Assembly: GCA_023384105.1 (NCBI GenBank)
Contig: JAHDXR010000001.1
Span: 186,001-250,000, forward strand
Length of the DNA: 64,000 nt
DNA from: Hyphomonadaceae bacterium
GTDB taxonomy: Bacteria > Pseudomonadota > Alphaproteobacteria > Caulobacterales > Aquidulcibacteraceae
Direction: 5' to 3'
Positions 17,170 to 26,482 of the stretch are shown one piece after another. The notes beneath the pieces are model-generated. The model made no database searches and was not told the origin of the DNA. It worked only from the letters and a program-made list of their open reading frames with translations. Positions within the stretch are counted from its first letter, which is position 1; each line of letters begins with the position of its first letter. The translations under genes and the position numbers were made by a program.

Positions 17170-18810
17170 ATGAAACGGCTTGCGATCATTCTGGGCGTCG
17201 TCGCGCTCATTGGCCTCGGCGGCTTCTTTCTGTTCAAGCAGTACGCTTATTATTTGCCGGGCCTGATCGCCAACATTCGCGATCCGATTGCGCCGAACCA
17301 GCCGGTCGACTGGTCGCGCGGCCCGGCTGCGGCGCCGGAGGGCGAGCGGCCGCCGAACATCGTCGTCATCGTCGCCGACGACCTGGGCTTCAACGACATC
17401 TCGCTTCACAGCGGCGTCGGCGGCGGCGCCGTGCGCACGCCGAACATCGATGCGCTCGCGCTTGAGGGCGTCAGCATCGACAGCGCCTACGCCGCCAACG
17501 CCACCTGTTCGCCGTCGCGCGCGGCGATGATGTCGGGACGATATCCGACCCGCTTCGGCTTCGAATTCACTTCGGCGCCAGTGGCGTTCTCGCGCTACCT
17601 TTCGCACTCAGATCCGAATGCGCTGCGCCAGCCGATCTTCCACGAAGAGCGCGTGCGCGACGTGCCGCCGCTGGAGACGCTCGGCATGCCGGCCAGCGAG
17701 ATCACGATCGCCGAAGTGCTGCGCGATCGCGGCTATCACACCATGCATATCGGCAAGTGGCACCTCGGAGAGTCCCCGGACCTCAGGCCGGAAGCGCAAG
17801 GCTTCGACGAGAGCCTGGGATTCATGGCCGGCGCCGGCATGTTCCTTCCCGCCAACGATCCGAATGTCGTCAACGCCGAACTGCCGTTCGATCCGATCGA
17901 TCGCTTCCTGTGGGCCAATCTGCCTTATGCGGTGCAGTGGAACGGCGGCCGGCGGTTCCGTCCGGAAGGCTATGTCACCGATTATTTCGCCGATCAGGCG
18001 GTCGCCGCCATCGAAGCGAACCGCAACCGGCCGTTCTTTCTCTATCTCGCATTCAACGCGCCGCACACGCCGCTGCAGGCGACGCGCGAAGACTACGAGG
18101 CGCTGAGCGCGATCGAGAACCATACCGAGCGCGTCTATGGCGCCATGATCCTCGCGCTTGATCGCGGCGTCGGCCGCGTCATGCAGGCGCTGCGCGAGCA
18201 GGGGCTCGACGAGAACACGCTGGTGATTTTCACCAGCGACAACGGCGCCGCGTGGTATGTCGGTCTGCCGGACCTCAATCGCCCGTTTCGCGGCTGGAAG
18301 GCGACATTCTTCGAGGGCGGCGTGCGCGCGCCGTTCTTTGCCCGTTGGCCGGGCCATCTTCCCGCCGGTCAGCGCATCGCCGGACCGGCCACGCACATGG
18401 ATATTTTCGCGACAGCCGCGGCGGCGGGCGGCGCGCCGGTCACGCATCGGATCGACGGCGTGAATTTGCTGCCGTTCATGCGCGGCGAAGCCGGCGGCGC
18501 GCCGCATGACGTGCTGTTCTGGCGCTCCGGCCCGTATCGGGTCGTGCGCGCCGGCGATTGGAAGCTGCAGGTCTCGGAACGGCCCGATCGCGTCTGGCTG
18601 TTCAATCTGCGCGACGACCCAACGGAACGGCGCGATCTCTCCGCGCGGGAGCCGCAACGCGTCGCCGCGCTGCGCGCGCTGATCGAAGCGCACAACGCCG
18701 ACATGGCGCCGCCCTTGTGGCCGGCGCTGCTCGAAGGCCCGGTGCGGATCGACGTGCCGCTCAATGCGCCATGGACCGAAGAGCAAGAATACATCTACTG
18801 GTCCAATTGA
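17170..18810 (+). CDS. Type I sulfatase (arylsulfatase family)
   Basis: A 546-residue protein with an N-terminal signal or anchor (residues 3-23). The sulfatase core begins NIVVIVADDLGFNDIS (metal ligands Asp70, Asp71). The modification motif CSPSR at Cys113 is the site converted to formylglycine, followed by GRYPTRFG, IGKWHLGE and TSDNGAAW. Such enzymes hydrolyse sulfate esters in the periplasm. Formylglycine formation needs a maturase not encoded in this window. Substrate unknown. Second gene of the unit opposite the dehalogenase operon; the DUF1330-type gene starts one base after its stop. Confidence 0.9.
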   Translation: MKRLAIILGVVALIGLGGFFLFKQYAYYLPGLIANIRDPIAPNQPVDWSRGPAAAPEGERPPNIVVIVADDLGFNDISLHSGVGGGAVRTPNIDALALEGVSIDSAYAANATCSPSRAAMMSGRYPTRFGFEFTSAPVAFSRYLSHSDPNALRQPIFHEERVRDVPPLETLGMPASEITIAEVLRDRGYHTMHIGKWHLGESPDLRPEAQGFDESLGFMAGAGMFLPANDPNVVNAELPFDPIDRFLWANLPYAVQWNGGRRFRPEGYVTDYFADQAVAAIEANRNRPFFLYLAFNAPHTPLQATREDYEALSAIENHTERVYGAMILALDRGVGRVMQALREQGLDENTLVIFTSDNGAAWYVGLPDLNRPFRGWKATFFEGGVRAPFFARWPGHLPAGQRIAGPATHMDIFATAAAAGGAPVTHRIDGVNLLPFMRGEAGGAPHDVLFWRSGPYRVVRAGDWKLQVSERPDRVWLFNLRDDPTERRDLSAREPQRVAALRALIEAHNADMAPPLWPALLEGPVRIDVPLNAPWTEEQEYIYWSN

Positions 18811-18811
18811 G

Positions 18812-19624
18812 ATGACGCCGCTTCTCGTCCTTGCGGCGCTGCTGGCGCTGATCGCTGTGCTCTGGCTGATCGGCGCGGGCGAGCCGGCGTATCGGCTGCG
18901 CAGCGAGAAACCGGTTTGGTTCGTTGCGTTGCGCGCCGGAGATGCGTGTGCGCTGAGGCCGGGCGCCCGTCTATTGTGGTCGGCTCGCACCGACTTCGCT
19001 TTCATTGGCGCGGCCGAACCGTATTGGGATCGCTTCCTGCTGGTCGAGGGCGACGCGGGTTCACCTCTGGCGGACAAGGCGTTCGAAGACGCGTACGTCG
19101 CGCGTCTGCGCCTGTTTGCGCCGCCGAAGCCGGCGCTCGGCGTTGTGCGGCTGCTGGTGGCCAGCGGCGTACTTACGCGGCCGCCGACGGATACGGTCGC
19201 CACCGACGCACAGGCGCTCGGGTTCCGCGCCGACCTGATGCCAAGCGCCGATGCGATTACAACGCTCATGTCGAAGCGCGCCGACTATGCGCCGGCTATG
19301 GTCAATTTCCTGAGCTATTTCGATAAGTCGAAGACGAACGAGAACGAGAGCGGCCGCGCCGCTTATCGCCGTTACGGCGCGGCGGCGATGCGGACGGTGT
19401 ATCGGACTGGCGGGCGTCTTTTATTTTATGGCGCGGTGATGGAAGTGGCCCACGCCGCCGCGGGCGGTCCGATGGCCGGCGCCTGGAACGACATCGCCGC
19501 CATGCGCTATCCGAACCCGCCGGCCATTCTTTCCATGGAGCACGTGCCGGCCTACCGCGCCGCGCTCGCGCACCGCGACGCCGGGCTTGAACGCACCGTG
19601 GTTGTGGCCTCGACGCCGGATTAA
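18812..19624 (+). CDS. DUF1330-like protein with N-terminal membrane anchor
   Basis: A 270-residue protein. One membrane helix at residues 3-22 precedes two related ferredoxin-like halves. The second half (from APAMVNFLSYFDKS through AAYRRYGAAAMRTVYRTGGR and LFYGAVME to the end) matches the DUF1330 dimeric alpha/beta-barrel pattern. The ATG at 18812 lies one base after the sulfatase TGA; an upstream in-frame ATG would overlap the sulfatase and adds no plausible sequence. Function unknown; co-expression with the hydrolase and sulfatase suggests a role in the same catabolic module. Confidence 0.75.
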   Translation: MTPLLVLAALLALIAVLWLIGAGEPAYRLRSEKPVWFVALRAGDACALRPGARLLWSARTDFAFIGAAEPYWDRFLLVEGDAGSPLADKAFEDAYVARLRLFAPPKPALGVVRLLVASGVLTRPPTDTVATDAQALGFRADLMPSADAITTLMSKRADYAPAMVNFLSYFDKSKTNENESGRAAYRRYGAAAMRTVYRTGGRLLFYGAVMEVAHAAAGGPMAGAWNDIAAMRYPNPPAILSMEHVPAYRAALAHRDAGLERTVVVASTPD

Positions 19625-19663
19625 AAACATCGCGCGCCAAATTCGACGCAAGCCCAATATGGA

Positions 19664-19861
19664 CCGCCGGCGTCCGTCCCGCCGGCATGCGGTCGCTTGC
19701 AAGCTTACGAGTCATTCCGGACGCGCGGAGCGCGATCCGGAACCCAGGGCAAACGATGTACCGGTCGCCCTGGGTTCCGGGTCTGCGGCGCGCATCGCGC
19801 CTGCGCCCGGAATGACTCTCGAACTTGCAAGCGAAACCGCATGCCGGCGGGACGCCGGCGG
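19664..19861. repeat. Nested inverted-repeat element (MITE-like)
   Basis: Outer arms of about 38 bp (19664-19702 and 19824-19861) are near-perfect inverted copies containing CCGCCGGCGTCC and CCGCCGGCATGCGG. Inside them, 19711-19816 is a second inverted repeat bounded by GTCATTCCGG and CCGGAATGAC, with CCGGAACCCAGGGC facing GCCCTGGGTTCCGG. The structure fills the gap between convergent genes and ends 5 bp before the RND permease stop codon. It may double as a bidirectional terminator. No coding capacity. Confidence 0.8.
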
Positions 19862-19866
19862 ATGCT

Positions 19867-22800
19867 TTAGGCCGCGGCCGGCTCGTCCTTCGGCGCGAGC
19901 AACAGATACATCGCCGGCGTCACGATCCGGGCCAGCAGCGTCGAACTGATCAGGCCGCCGATCAGCACCATGGCGATTGGCGAGAACAGCGGGGAATCCT
20001 CCAGCAGCAGCGGCGTCATCCCGCCGATGGCGGTGGCGCTGGTGAGCAGCACGGGCAGGAAGCGCACTTCGCCCGCGCGCTCGATCGCCTCGCGCAGCGG
20101 CGCGCCGCGTTCGCGCTGCTGGTTGGCGAACTCGACCAGCAGGATCGAGTTTTTGATCTCGATGCCGATCAGGGCGATGAAGCCGATGACGGCGGTAAAG
20201 GACAGCGACTCGCCGCCGAGCCACAGCGCGATCAATCCGCCCATGATGCCGAACGGGATCACGAACGCCACCACCCCCGTCACCGCGAAGGTGCCGAATT
20301 CTAGCAGCAACACCGCCAGCACGCCGAAGATGGCGATCAGGATCGCAGGGCCGAGACCGGAGAAGCTGCGCCGCTGCGCCTCGGCCTCGCCGCCGAAACT
20401 GATCGTATAGCCCGGCGGTAGATCGAGCGCTTCGAGCCGTCTGGCGACGTCGCCGGTGACGGCGCTGATGAGGTAGCCGATCTGGGTATAGGCGGCGACG
20501 GTCGCCGTGCGTTCGCGCTGATAGCGGTCGATGGAGGCCGGGCCGCTTTCCAGGCGCGGCGATGCGAGTTCGCCCAGCGGCACGGCGTCGCCGGCGCCGG
20601 TCCAGATATAGAGCCGCTCAATCGCGGAGACCGGCATGGCGTCCTCGCGCGGCGCGCGCAGCACGACCGGGAATGCGTCGCCTACCGGATCGCGGAACTG
20701 CGCCACCGGCACGCCGCCAATGGCGATGCGCAGGCTTTGGTCGATTGCGCCAGCGGGCACCCCGCGCAGCGCGGCCTCCGCTTCGTTGATGTTGAGGTCG
20801 AGATCGATCAGCCGTTCGGCCATCGGGTTGGAGATGTCGCGCGTGCCGGGCGTGGCGCGCACGATGCGCTCCACCTCGCTGGCGATTTCGCCAATGGCGG
20901 CGAGGTCCGGGCCGCTGATCTGCACCGCGATCGGCGCTTCGATCGGCGGACCGTTGGTGAAGCGGCGCAGATTGATGCGCGCGCCCGCATATTGATCGAG
21001 TCGGTCGCGGATGCGCTCCAGCGTCTCCACGCCTTCGCGGCGGCGCCATTCGTGGAAACGGGCATAGACTTGGCCGACGTTGGAGACCTGCTCGGGCGGA
21101 ATCTCGTTGTAGAAGACCTGGGGATTGCCGCGCCCGGTATTGGCGAAGCGCCACTCGATCTCGGGATAGGACGCCAGCACCTCATCGACATAGCGCACGG
21201 CGCGGTCGGTCTCGCTGACGGCGGCGCCTTGCGGCGTCTCGATCTCGACCAGGAAGTAGGGGCTGTCGTTCTCCGGAAACAGGCTGAAGCCCAAATGCGG
21301 CACGAGTCCGAGCGACAGCACGAAGGCGGAGAGCCCCGCGATCACCGTCTTGCGCGGATGCCCGAGCGCGAAATGCAGCGCCGGCCGGTAGACGCCGTGG
21401 ATTGCGCCCATCACCGTGTCGAGCACCGGGTTGGATTTGCCCACGGACTCCCGCGGCAGCATCCGGCTGGCCAGAAACGGGATGATGGTCAGCGCGACGA
21501 ACAGCGAGGCCGTGATCGTCGTCACGACGGCGACCGGCAGCGAGCGCACGAACGCGCCCGCGGCTTCCGGCAGCGCCATGATCGGCACGAAGGCGAGCAG
21601 CAGCGTCGCCGTACAGCCGATGACGGCGATGTTGATCTCCTGCACGCCGGCGATGGCCGCCTCGCGCGGCTGCAGGCCTTGGCGCAGGTGGCGGGCGATG
21701 TTCTCGGTGACGACGATGCTGTCGTCGACCAGCAGCCCCAGCGCCAGCACGAAGCCCGCAATCGAGAGCTGGTTCAGCGAGTAGCCGAGCGTATGGATGG
21801 CGACGACGCCCATCGCCAGCGACAGCGGGATCGACATCATCACCACGACGGACGCGCGGAAGCCGAGCGGCAGCAGCGTCAGCAGCACGAGCAGAATGGC
21901 GATGCCGAAGTCGCGTCCGAGCTGCAGCAGCCGCTCGCGCACGGTTTCGGACTGATCGAAGCCGCGATGCAGCGTGATGTTGTCCGGCAGAGTCTCTTCG
22001 AACGCATCTAGCCGCGCACGTACGCCGTCCAGGACCGGGAAGATGTCCTCGCCCAGACGCGCGCGCGCGCTGACGAACACGGCGCGTTCGCCGTTGTAGC
22101 GGGTGATATGGGCGCGCTGGTCGTTGGCCCACTCGACTTCGGCGACGTGGCCGACAGTGACGAGCGAGCCGTTCTCCGCGCGCAGCGGCACGCCGCGGAT
22201 TTCGTCGAGGCTGCTGTAGGAGCCGGTCGCCTGCACGTTGAAGCGGCGTCCGCCGGCCTCCACCGCGCCGATCGGCGTGTCCACGCCCTCCCGTTGCAGC
22301 GCGTCCGCAACGGCCGAGAGCGGCAGGCGGTAGGCCGCCAGCTGATCGAGGTCGGCGCCGACGCGCACTTCCGCGGGCGGCGCGCCCCACACGTCCGCCT
22401 GCTGCACGCCCGGCGCGCGTTCGAGCGAATCCCGCAGCGCCTTCGCATAGGCTTCGAGCTGGCGGAACGGCGCGTCCGCGCTGGTCAGCGCGATCTGCAC
22501 GATGCTGGTCTGCGCGGGATTGAAGCGGCGCGAACGGATTTCGGCGACGCCCTCCGGCAAGCTCGCGCGCACCACATTGAGTTCGCGCACGACGTCGCCG
22601 AACTTTTCGGCCGGGTCGGCGTCCCAGGCGAACTCGATCGAAACCACCGCAAGGCCGGCGCGGCTCGAGGAGCTGATGTCCTTGATGTCCTCGATTTCGT
22701 TAAGCGCATCCTCAATCGGAATCGCGACCAGGCGCTCCATTTGTTCGGCGTCGGCGCCGGGCAGCACGACGGCGATCGCGACGCCGGGAAACTCGACGAC

Positions 22801-22917
22801 CGGATCTTCGGACTTGGGGATCGAGATGATCGCGCCGATGCCGAGCGCGGTCAGCAGCAGGAACAGGATCGCAGTGAACTGCCAGCGATCGACGAAGAAG
22901 CGGGTGATCGCCTGCAT
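19867..22917 (-). CDS. RND efflux transporter permease
   Basis: A 1016-residue inner-membrane pump of the AcrB/HAE-1 type. It has an N-terminal helix, a first porter loop, a membrane block with GLLVDDSIVVTENIARHLRQ (TM4 acidic pair), a second porter loop, and a final membrane block ending VTPAMYLLLAPKDEPAAA. The family exports hydrophobic drugs or metabolites by proton antiport with an adaptor lipoprotein and an outer-membrane channel. Its ATG directly follows the adaptor stop with no gap. No outer-membrane partner gene lies nearby, so it probably shares a TolC-type channel encoded elsewhere. Confidence 0.95.
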   Translation of the reverse strand: MQAITRFFVDRWQFTAILFLLLTALGIGAIISIPKSEDPVVEFPGVAIAVVLPGADAEQMERLVAIPIEDALNEIEDIKDISSSSRAGLAVVSIEFAWDADPAEKFGDVVRELNVVRASLPEGVAEIRSRRFNPAQTSIVQIALTSADAPFRQLEAYAKALRDSLERAPGVQQADVWGAPPAEVRVGADLDQLAAYRLPLSAVADALQREGVDTPIGAVEAGGRRFNVQATGSYSSLDEIRGVPLRAENGSLVTVGHVAEVEWANDQRAHITRYNGERAVFVSARARLGEDIFPVLDGVRARLDAFEETLPDNITLHRGFDQSETVRERLLQLGRDFGIAILLVLLTLLPLGFRASVVVMMSIPLSLAMGVVAIHTLGYSLNQLSIAGFVLALGLLVDDSIVVTENIARHLRQGLQPREAAIAGVQEINIAVIGCTATLLLAFVPIMALPEAAGAFVRSLPVAVVTTITASLFVALTIIPFLASRMLPRESVGKSNPVLDTVMGAIHGVYRPALHFALGHPRKTVIAGLSAFVLSLGLVPHLGFSLFPENDSPYFLVEIETPQGAAVSETDRAVRYVDEVLASYPEIEWRFANTGRGNPQVFYNEIPPEQVSNVGQVYARFHEWRRREGVETLERIRDRLDQYAGARINLRRFTNGPPIEAPIAVQISGPDLAAIGEIASEVERIVRATPGTRDISNPMAERLIDLDLNINEAEAALRGVPAGAIDQSLRIAIGGVPVAQFRDPVGDAFPVVLRAPREDAMPVSAIERLYIWTGAGDAVPLGELASPRLESGPASIDRYQRERTATVAAYTQIGYLISAVTGDVARRLEALDLPPGYTISFGGEAEAQRRSFSGLGPAILIAIFGVLAVLLLEFGTFAVTGVVAFVIPFGIMGGLIALWLGGESLSFTAVIGFIALIGIEIKNSILLVEFANQQRERGAPLREAIERAGEVRFLPVLLTSATAIGGMTPLLLEDSPLFSPIAMVLIGGLISSTLLARIVTPAMYLLLAPKDEPAAA

Positions 22918-23934
22918 TTAGCTATCGGCGGCGATACGGACGGTTTCGCCGTCGCGGACGTAGGCGGCGCCAGCGGAGACGACGCGCTCGCCCGAGGCCA
23001 GGCCTTCGACAATGAGCACGCCGTCCTGGGTTACGCCGGCCGTGCGCACGCTGCGCCGTCGCGCGACATTGTTGCTGTCGACGACGAAGACGATGCCTTG
23101 GTCCGCACGCGCGTCCAGCAGCGCCAGCGTCGGCGCCACCAGCGCCGAGGATTGCGCATCGCCGCCGCGCGCGGCGATCTCCACCTGCGCGACCACGCCG
23201 CTGCGCCAGTCGCGCGCGCCGGGCGCCTCGATTTCCACCTCGAAGGCGCCGGTGGCGTCGTTGCCTTTGGCGCCGACGCGGGAGACGCGGCCGGCGATCG
23301 GCGCATCGCCCGCGATGCTGATCTGTGCGGCGTCGCCCACGCGGAGTCTCGCCGCGGCCGAGGAGGGGACAGGCGCGCGCACCACGACGCCCGAGCCGAC
23401 GTCTCCGAAGATGAATACGGGCGCGCCGGCGTTGAGCGTCTGCGAAACTTCCGCCGTGCGCCGCAGGATCACGCCGTTGGCGGGCGCGGTCAGCACCGAG
23501 CTGTCGCGCGCGCGCTCGACCGCGAGTCGGGCGTCTTCAAGCCGCGCCTCGGAGACGAAGCCGCGTTCGTAGAGTTCCTGTGTGCGGGCGAGATCGCGCT
23601 CGGCGTTGGCGCGCGCCAGCGCCGCTTCGTCGGCGTTTGAGCCGACGCTGGTTCGGCGCAGCGTCGCCAGCGCTTGGCCGCGGCGCACCGTGTCGCCGGC
23701 ATCGACGCTGATCGTTGCGACGACGCCCGGCGCGGTGAACGCTAGCTGCGGTTCGCGCTTGTAGCCAATGATGCCGCTGGCGCGCACGACGCCCGCGGCG
23801 GCGAGCGGCTCGACCGCGACGACTTCCACAAGCGGGCCTTCGCCCGAACTCTGGTCCGCCGCCGGCTCGCCCGCGCCGCAGGCGGCCAAAGCCGCAGCCG
23901 CCAGGACGGCCTGGAAAACGCGCGCCTTCTGCAC
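22918..23934 (-). CDS. RND efflux periplasmic adaptor lipoprotein (MFP subunit)
   Basis: A 338-residue protein with a lipoprotein signal (VLAAAALAACGAG, cleavage before the Cys near residue 19). It shows the usual adaptor order: a barrel-sandwich half, a helical hairpin with ARANAERDLARTQELYERGF, the second sandwich half with APANGVILRR, a beta-barrel, and a membrane-proximal domain. It bridges the permease and an outer-membrane channel. It is the first gene of the two-gene pump operon, divergent from a TetR gene with a double palindromic operator between them. Confidence 0.93.
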   Translation of the reverse strand: MQKARVFQAVLAAAALAACGAGEPAADQSSGEGPLVEVVAVEPLAAAGVVRASGIIGYKREPQLAFTAPGVVATISVDAGDTVRRGQALATLRRTSVGSNADEAALARANAERDLARTQELYERGFVSEARLEDARLAVERARDSSVLTAPANGVILRRTAEVSQTLNAGAPVFIFGDVGSGVVVRAPVPSSAAARLRVGDAAQISIAGDAPIAGRVSRVGAKGNDATGAFEVEIEAPGARDWRSGVVAQVEIAARGGDAQSSALVAPTLALLDARADQGIVFVVDSNNVARRRSVRTAGVTQDGVLIVEGLASGERVVSAGAAYVRDGETVRIAADS

Positions 23935-23984
23935 TGTGCGCTCCCGGGGAGAGGAGTTGGCCGCAAGGGTGCTGCGGCTTGGGC

Positions 23985-24018
23985 TTGACAGTGTCTAGTT
24001 CCGAATTGACAGTGTCAA
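23985..24018. promoter_or_regulatory. Tandem operator between the RND pump operon and its tetR gene
   Basis: Two copies of TTGACAGTGTC start at 23985 and 24006, exactly 21 bp (two helical turns) apart. The second is a perfect 13-bp palindrome TTGACAGTGTCAA (24006-24018); the first is slightly degenerate (TTGACAGTGTCTA). Each also contains a TTGACA hexamer that could be a -35 element. The spacing fits two TetR dimers on one DNA face. Confidence 0.65.
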
Positions 24019-24039
24019 GCAGAAACTTGCGAGGCCCGC

Positions 24040-24630
24040 GTGAAACCCGCTCCGGAAAATCTGCGCCGCACCATCCTGGACGCGAGCCTGGACCTGATCG
24101 CTGCCGAAGGGCTCGAGGGGTTCAGCATGCGCGAGGTCGCGCGGCGCGCCGGAGTGAGCCACCAGGCGCCCTACCATCACTTCCCGGACCGGGAGGCGAT
24201 CATGGCGGCCATCGTGGCCGAGGGCTTTCAGCGGCTTCGCGACGACTCCATCGCCGCCATCGAAGGCGAGAGCGATCCGTACGCGCGGATGCAGGCGATG
24301 GGCAGGGCCTACATTCGTTTCGCGCTTCACAATCCCGCGCACTTCAAGCTGATGTTCCGCTCCGAGCACGTGCGCGAAGATCGCCACGACGATGCGCGCG
24401 CCGGCGCGCAAAGCGCTTACGACGTGCTGCTGCAGCTTGCTGGCCATGTCGCCGCCAAGAGCGGGCAGCGCACCGAGCTTGTGGTGCTGACGGCGTGGTC
24501 GATGGTGCATGGCCTTGCGACGCTGATGCTCGAAGGCAAGCTCGACAAGGTGCTGGATGACAGCGCCGAGCGCCTTGCGGCGGCGGACGCCGCGATTGAT
24601 CTGTACGCGAACTTGCTGCGCCGCGCTTAG
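24040..24630 (+). CDS. TetR/AcrR-family regulator with WHG-type C-terminal domain, probable pump repressor
   Basis: A 196-residue protein starting at GTG 24040. The helix-turn-helix covers residues 8-55 (EGFSMREVARRAGVSHQAPY, then HHFPDREAI). The C-terminal part has HNPAHFKLMFRSE and the segment TAWSMVHGLATLMLEGKL, as in the WHG domain (PF13305). Divergent from the RND operon across a 105-bp gap carrying twin palindromes, so autorepression and pump repression are likely. Its 3' end overlaps the 6-phosphogluconolactonase stop by 4 bp, tail to tail. Confidence 0.9.
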   Translation: MKPAPENLRRTILDASLDLIAAEGLEGFSMREVARRAGVSHQAPYHHFPDREAIMAAIVAEGFQRLRDDSIAAIEGESDPYARMQAMGRAYIRFALHNPAHFKLMFRSEHVREDRHDDARAGAQSAYDVLLQLAGHVAAKSGQRTELVVLTAWSMVHGLATLMLEGKLDKVLDDSAERLAAADAAIDLYANLLRRA

Positions 24631-25319
24631 GGCGCCCACAGCACTTCGATCGGCGGCGCGCCTTCTGCAAACAGCGCGGTCACCGGCGCATCCGCCAGCG
24701 GCTGGCGCCGTGCGCGCTCAAGCCCAGCGCGCTTGGCGTCGCCGGTGATCAGCAGCAGCGCGCGGCGCGCGCGGTTATAGGCGGCGCGCGTCAGCGTGAG
24801 CCGATCCGCCGCGCCCGTCGCGTGCGGCGCATGGACCGCCACGACGGTGCGATTGCCTGCCGGGTCCAGCGCTGCGTTCAGGCCGGTCGCGCGGGGGAAC
24901 CAGGACGCGGTATGACCGTCCTCGCCCATGCCCATGACGGCGAGATCGATCTGCAGCGGCGCATAGATCGCGTCGGCGCGGTCGGCCGCCTGCGCGGCGG
25001 TGGAGCAGGCGGAATGCATCGGCTTCAGCAGCGCGCCTTGCGCCAAAGCCGGCGCCAGCGCGCGCTGCAGCATCTTTTCGTTGGATGCATCGTCCGTCGG
25101 CGGCGTGAAGCGCTCGTCGATCAGAGCGAACGCGATCTTCGGCCAGTCCAGCTTCATTGCGGCGAGCGCGCAATAGGCCGGCTCCGGCGTCGATCCGCCC
25201 GAGAGCGCCAGGCACGCTGCGCCGCGCGCGGCAATCGCTTCCCTGGCGACCTGCGCCATACGTTCAGCCGCGCTTCGCATCAGCTCGGCGCGATCGGCGA
25301 ACGTGACGAGGTTCTGCAT
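24627..25319 (-). CDS. pgl: 6-phosphogluconolactonase
   Basis: A 230-residue enzyme that hydrolyses 6-phosphogluconolactone in the oxidative pentose phosphate and Entner-Doudoroff routes. Seen: LALSGGSTPEPAYCAL (phosphate loop), IAFALIDERFTPPTDDASN, and MGMGEDGHTASWFPRA, all signatures of the NagB/DevB family, at normal length. Its ATG overlaps the galU stop by one base (TGATG), so translation is coupled to galU. The stop overlaps the convergent tetR gene by 4 bp. Confidence 0.93.
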   Translation of the reverse strand: MQNLVTFADRAELMRSAAERMAQVAREAIAARGAACLALSGGSTPEPAYCALAAMKLDWPKIAFALIDERFTPPTDDASNEKMLQRALAPALAQGALLKPMHSACSTAAQAADRADAIYAPLQIDLAVMGMGEDGHTASWFPRATGLNAALDPAGNRTVVAVHAPHATGAADRLTLTRAAYNRARRALLLITGDAKRAGLERARRQPLADAPVTALFAEGAPPIEVLWAP

Positions 25320-26212
25320 CAGCCCTTGCTGGCGAGCAGGCTGCGCAGCGTCTGCGCCGCCGCCGCGCCATGCTCTTCATTCGCCAGTGCGTACGCCACG
25401 GTGGCGCGCAGATAGCCGATCTTGTCGCCGCAATCGTAGGTGACGCCGTCATATTCGAGCGCATGAAACGGTTGCACGTCCATCAGCCGCGCCATCGAAT
25501 CCGTGAGCTGGATTTCATTGCCCGCGCCCGGCTCTTGGGATGCAAGCAGTTCAAAAATCTCCGGCTGCAGGATGTAGCGGCCGCTGATGAAGAGGTTCGA
25601 CGGCGCGTTCTCGCGCTTGGGCTTCTCCACCATGCCTTTCATCTTGATCAGCCGTCCGTCGCGGCTTTCCGGCGTGATCACGCCGTAGCGCTCGGGCGTG
25701 TCTGTCGGCTCCACCGCGATGATGTTGCCGCCGACCTTGTCATAGGCCTCGACCATCTGCGCCAGGCACGAGGGCTTGGCCATCATCAGCATATCCGGCA
25801 GCATCACCGCGAACGGCTCGTCGCCGACAATGTCGCGCGCGCACCAGACGGCGTGGCCAAGCCCCTGCGCCGATTGCTGGCGCACGAAGCTTATCGAGCC
25901 GGGGGCGCGGACGGAGAGGTTGATCTCCTCCAGCTGGGCTGCCTTGTTCTTTTCGCGCAACGTTGCTTCGAGTTCATAAGAACGGTCGAAATAGTCCTCG
26001 ATCGCGCCTTTGTTGCGCCCCGTCACGAAGACGATGTGCTCGATGCCGGCGGCCAGAGCCTCGTCGACGACGTATTGGATCGCCGGCCGGTCGAACACCG
26101 GAAGCATCTCTTTCGGGATCGCCTTGGTGGCCGGCAGCACGCGCGTGCCGAAGCCGGCGACCGGGAGTACCGCTTTCCGTAGCGGCCGGGCCGAGGACGA
26201 GACGCTAGCCAT
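25319..26212 (-). CDS. galU: UTP-glucose-1-phosphate uridylyltransferase
   Basis: A 297-residue nucleotidyltransferase making UDP-glucose, the donor for cyclic glucans, capsule and glycolipids. The signature KAVLPVAGFGTRVLPATKA and PKEMLPVFDRPAIQYVVDEA, then FVTGRNKGAIEDYFD and VEKPKRENAPSNLFISGRY, are typical of GalU. The ATG at 26212 has AAAGGAAC just upstream; the longer frame to 26290 adds a non-conserved N-terminus. First gene of a galU-pgl unit. Confidence 0.94.
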   Translation of the reverse strand: MASVSSSARPLRKAVLPVAGFGTRVLPATKAIPKEMLPVFDRPAIQYVVDEALAAGIEHIVFVTGRNKGAIEDYFDRSYELEATLREKNKAAQLEEINLSVRAPGSISFVRQQSAQGLGHAVWCARDIVGDEPFAVMLPDMLMMAKPSCLAQMVEAYDKVGGNIIAVEPTDTPERYGVITPESRDGRLIKMKGMVEKPKRENAPSNLFISGRYILQPEIFELLASQEPGAGNEIQLTDSMARLMDVQPFHALEYDGVTYDCGDKIGYLRATVAYALANEEHGAAAAQTLRSLLASKG

Positions 26213-26482
26213 TGTGTTCCTTTGATGCGGCGCAGCATGGCGACCGGGCCGCGCTGCTAGAGAGCTAAACGTTGCAGTCACAATCGGCAACCAAGCCCAG
26301 GATTCGGCTTGAATTCAGGATTGTCGGTTACGATGTGCCTAAGCCGCAGAAGACGGCAGATGCGGGTGCCGAGGCGAGTGACCATCGTCACGGACGAATT
26401 CCCTTCGCCGCCGCAAAGTACCGTTTGCCATCGCGGCAACCTTTTGTTAAGCGACCGCGCGCCGGTTCGGGAGTTTTCCACA

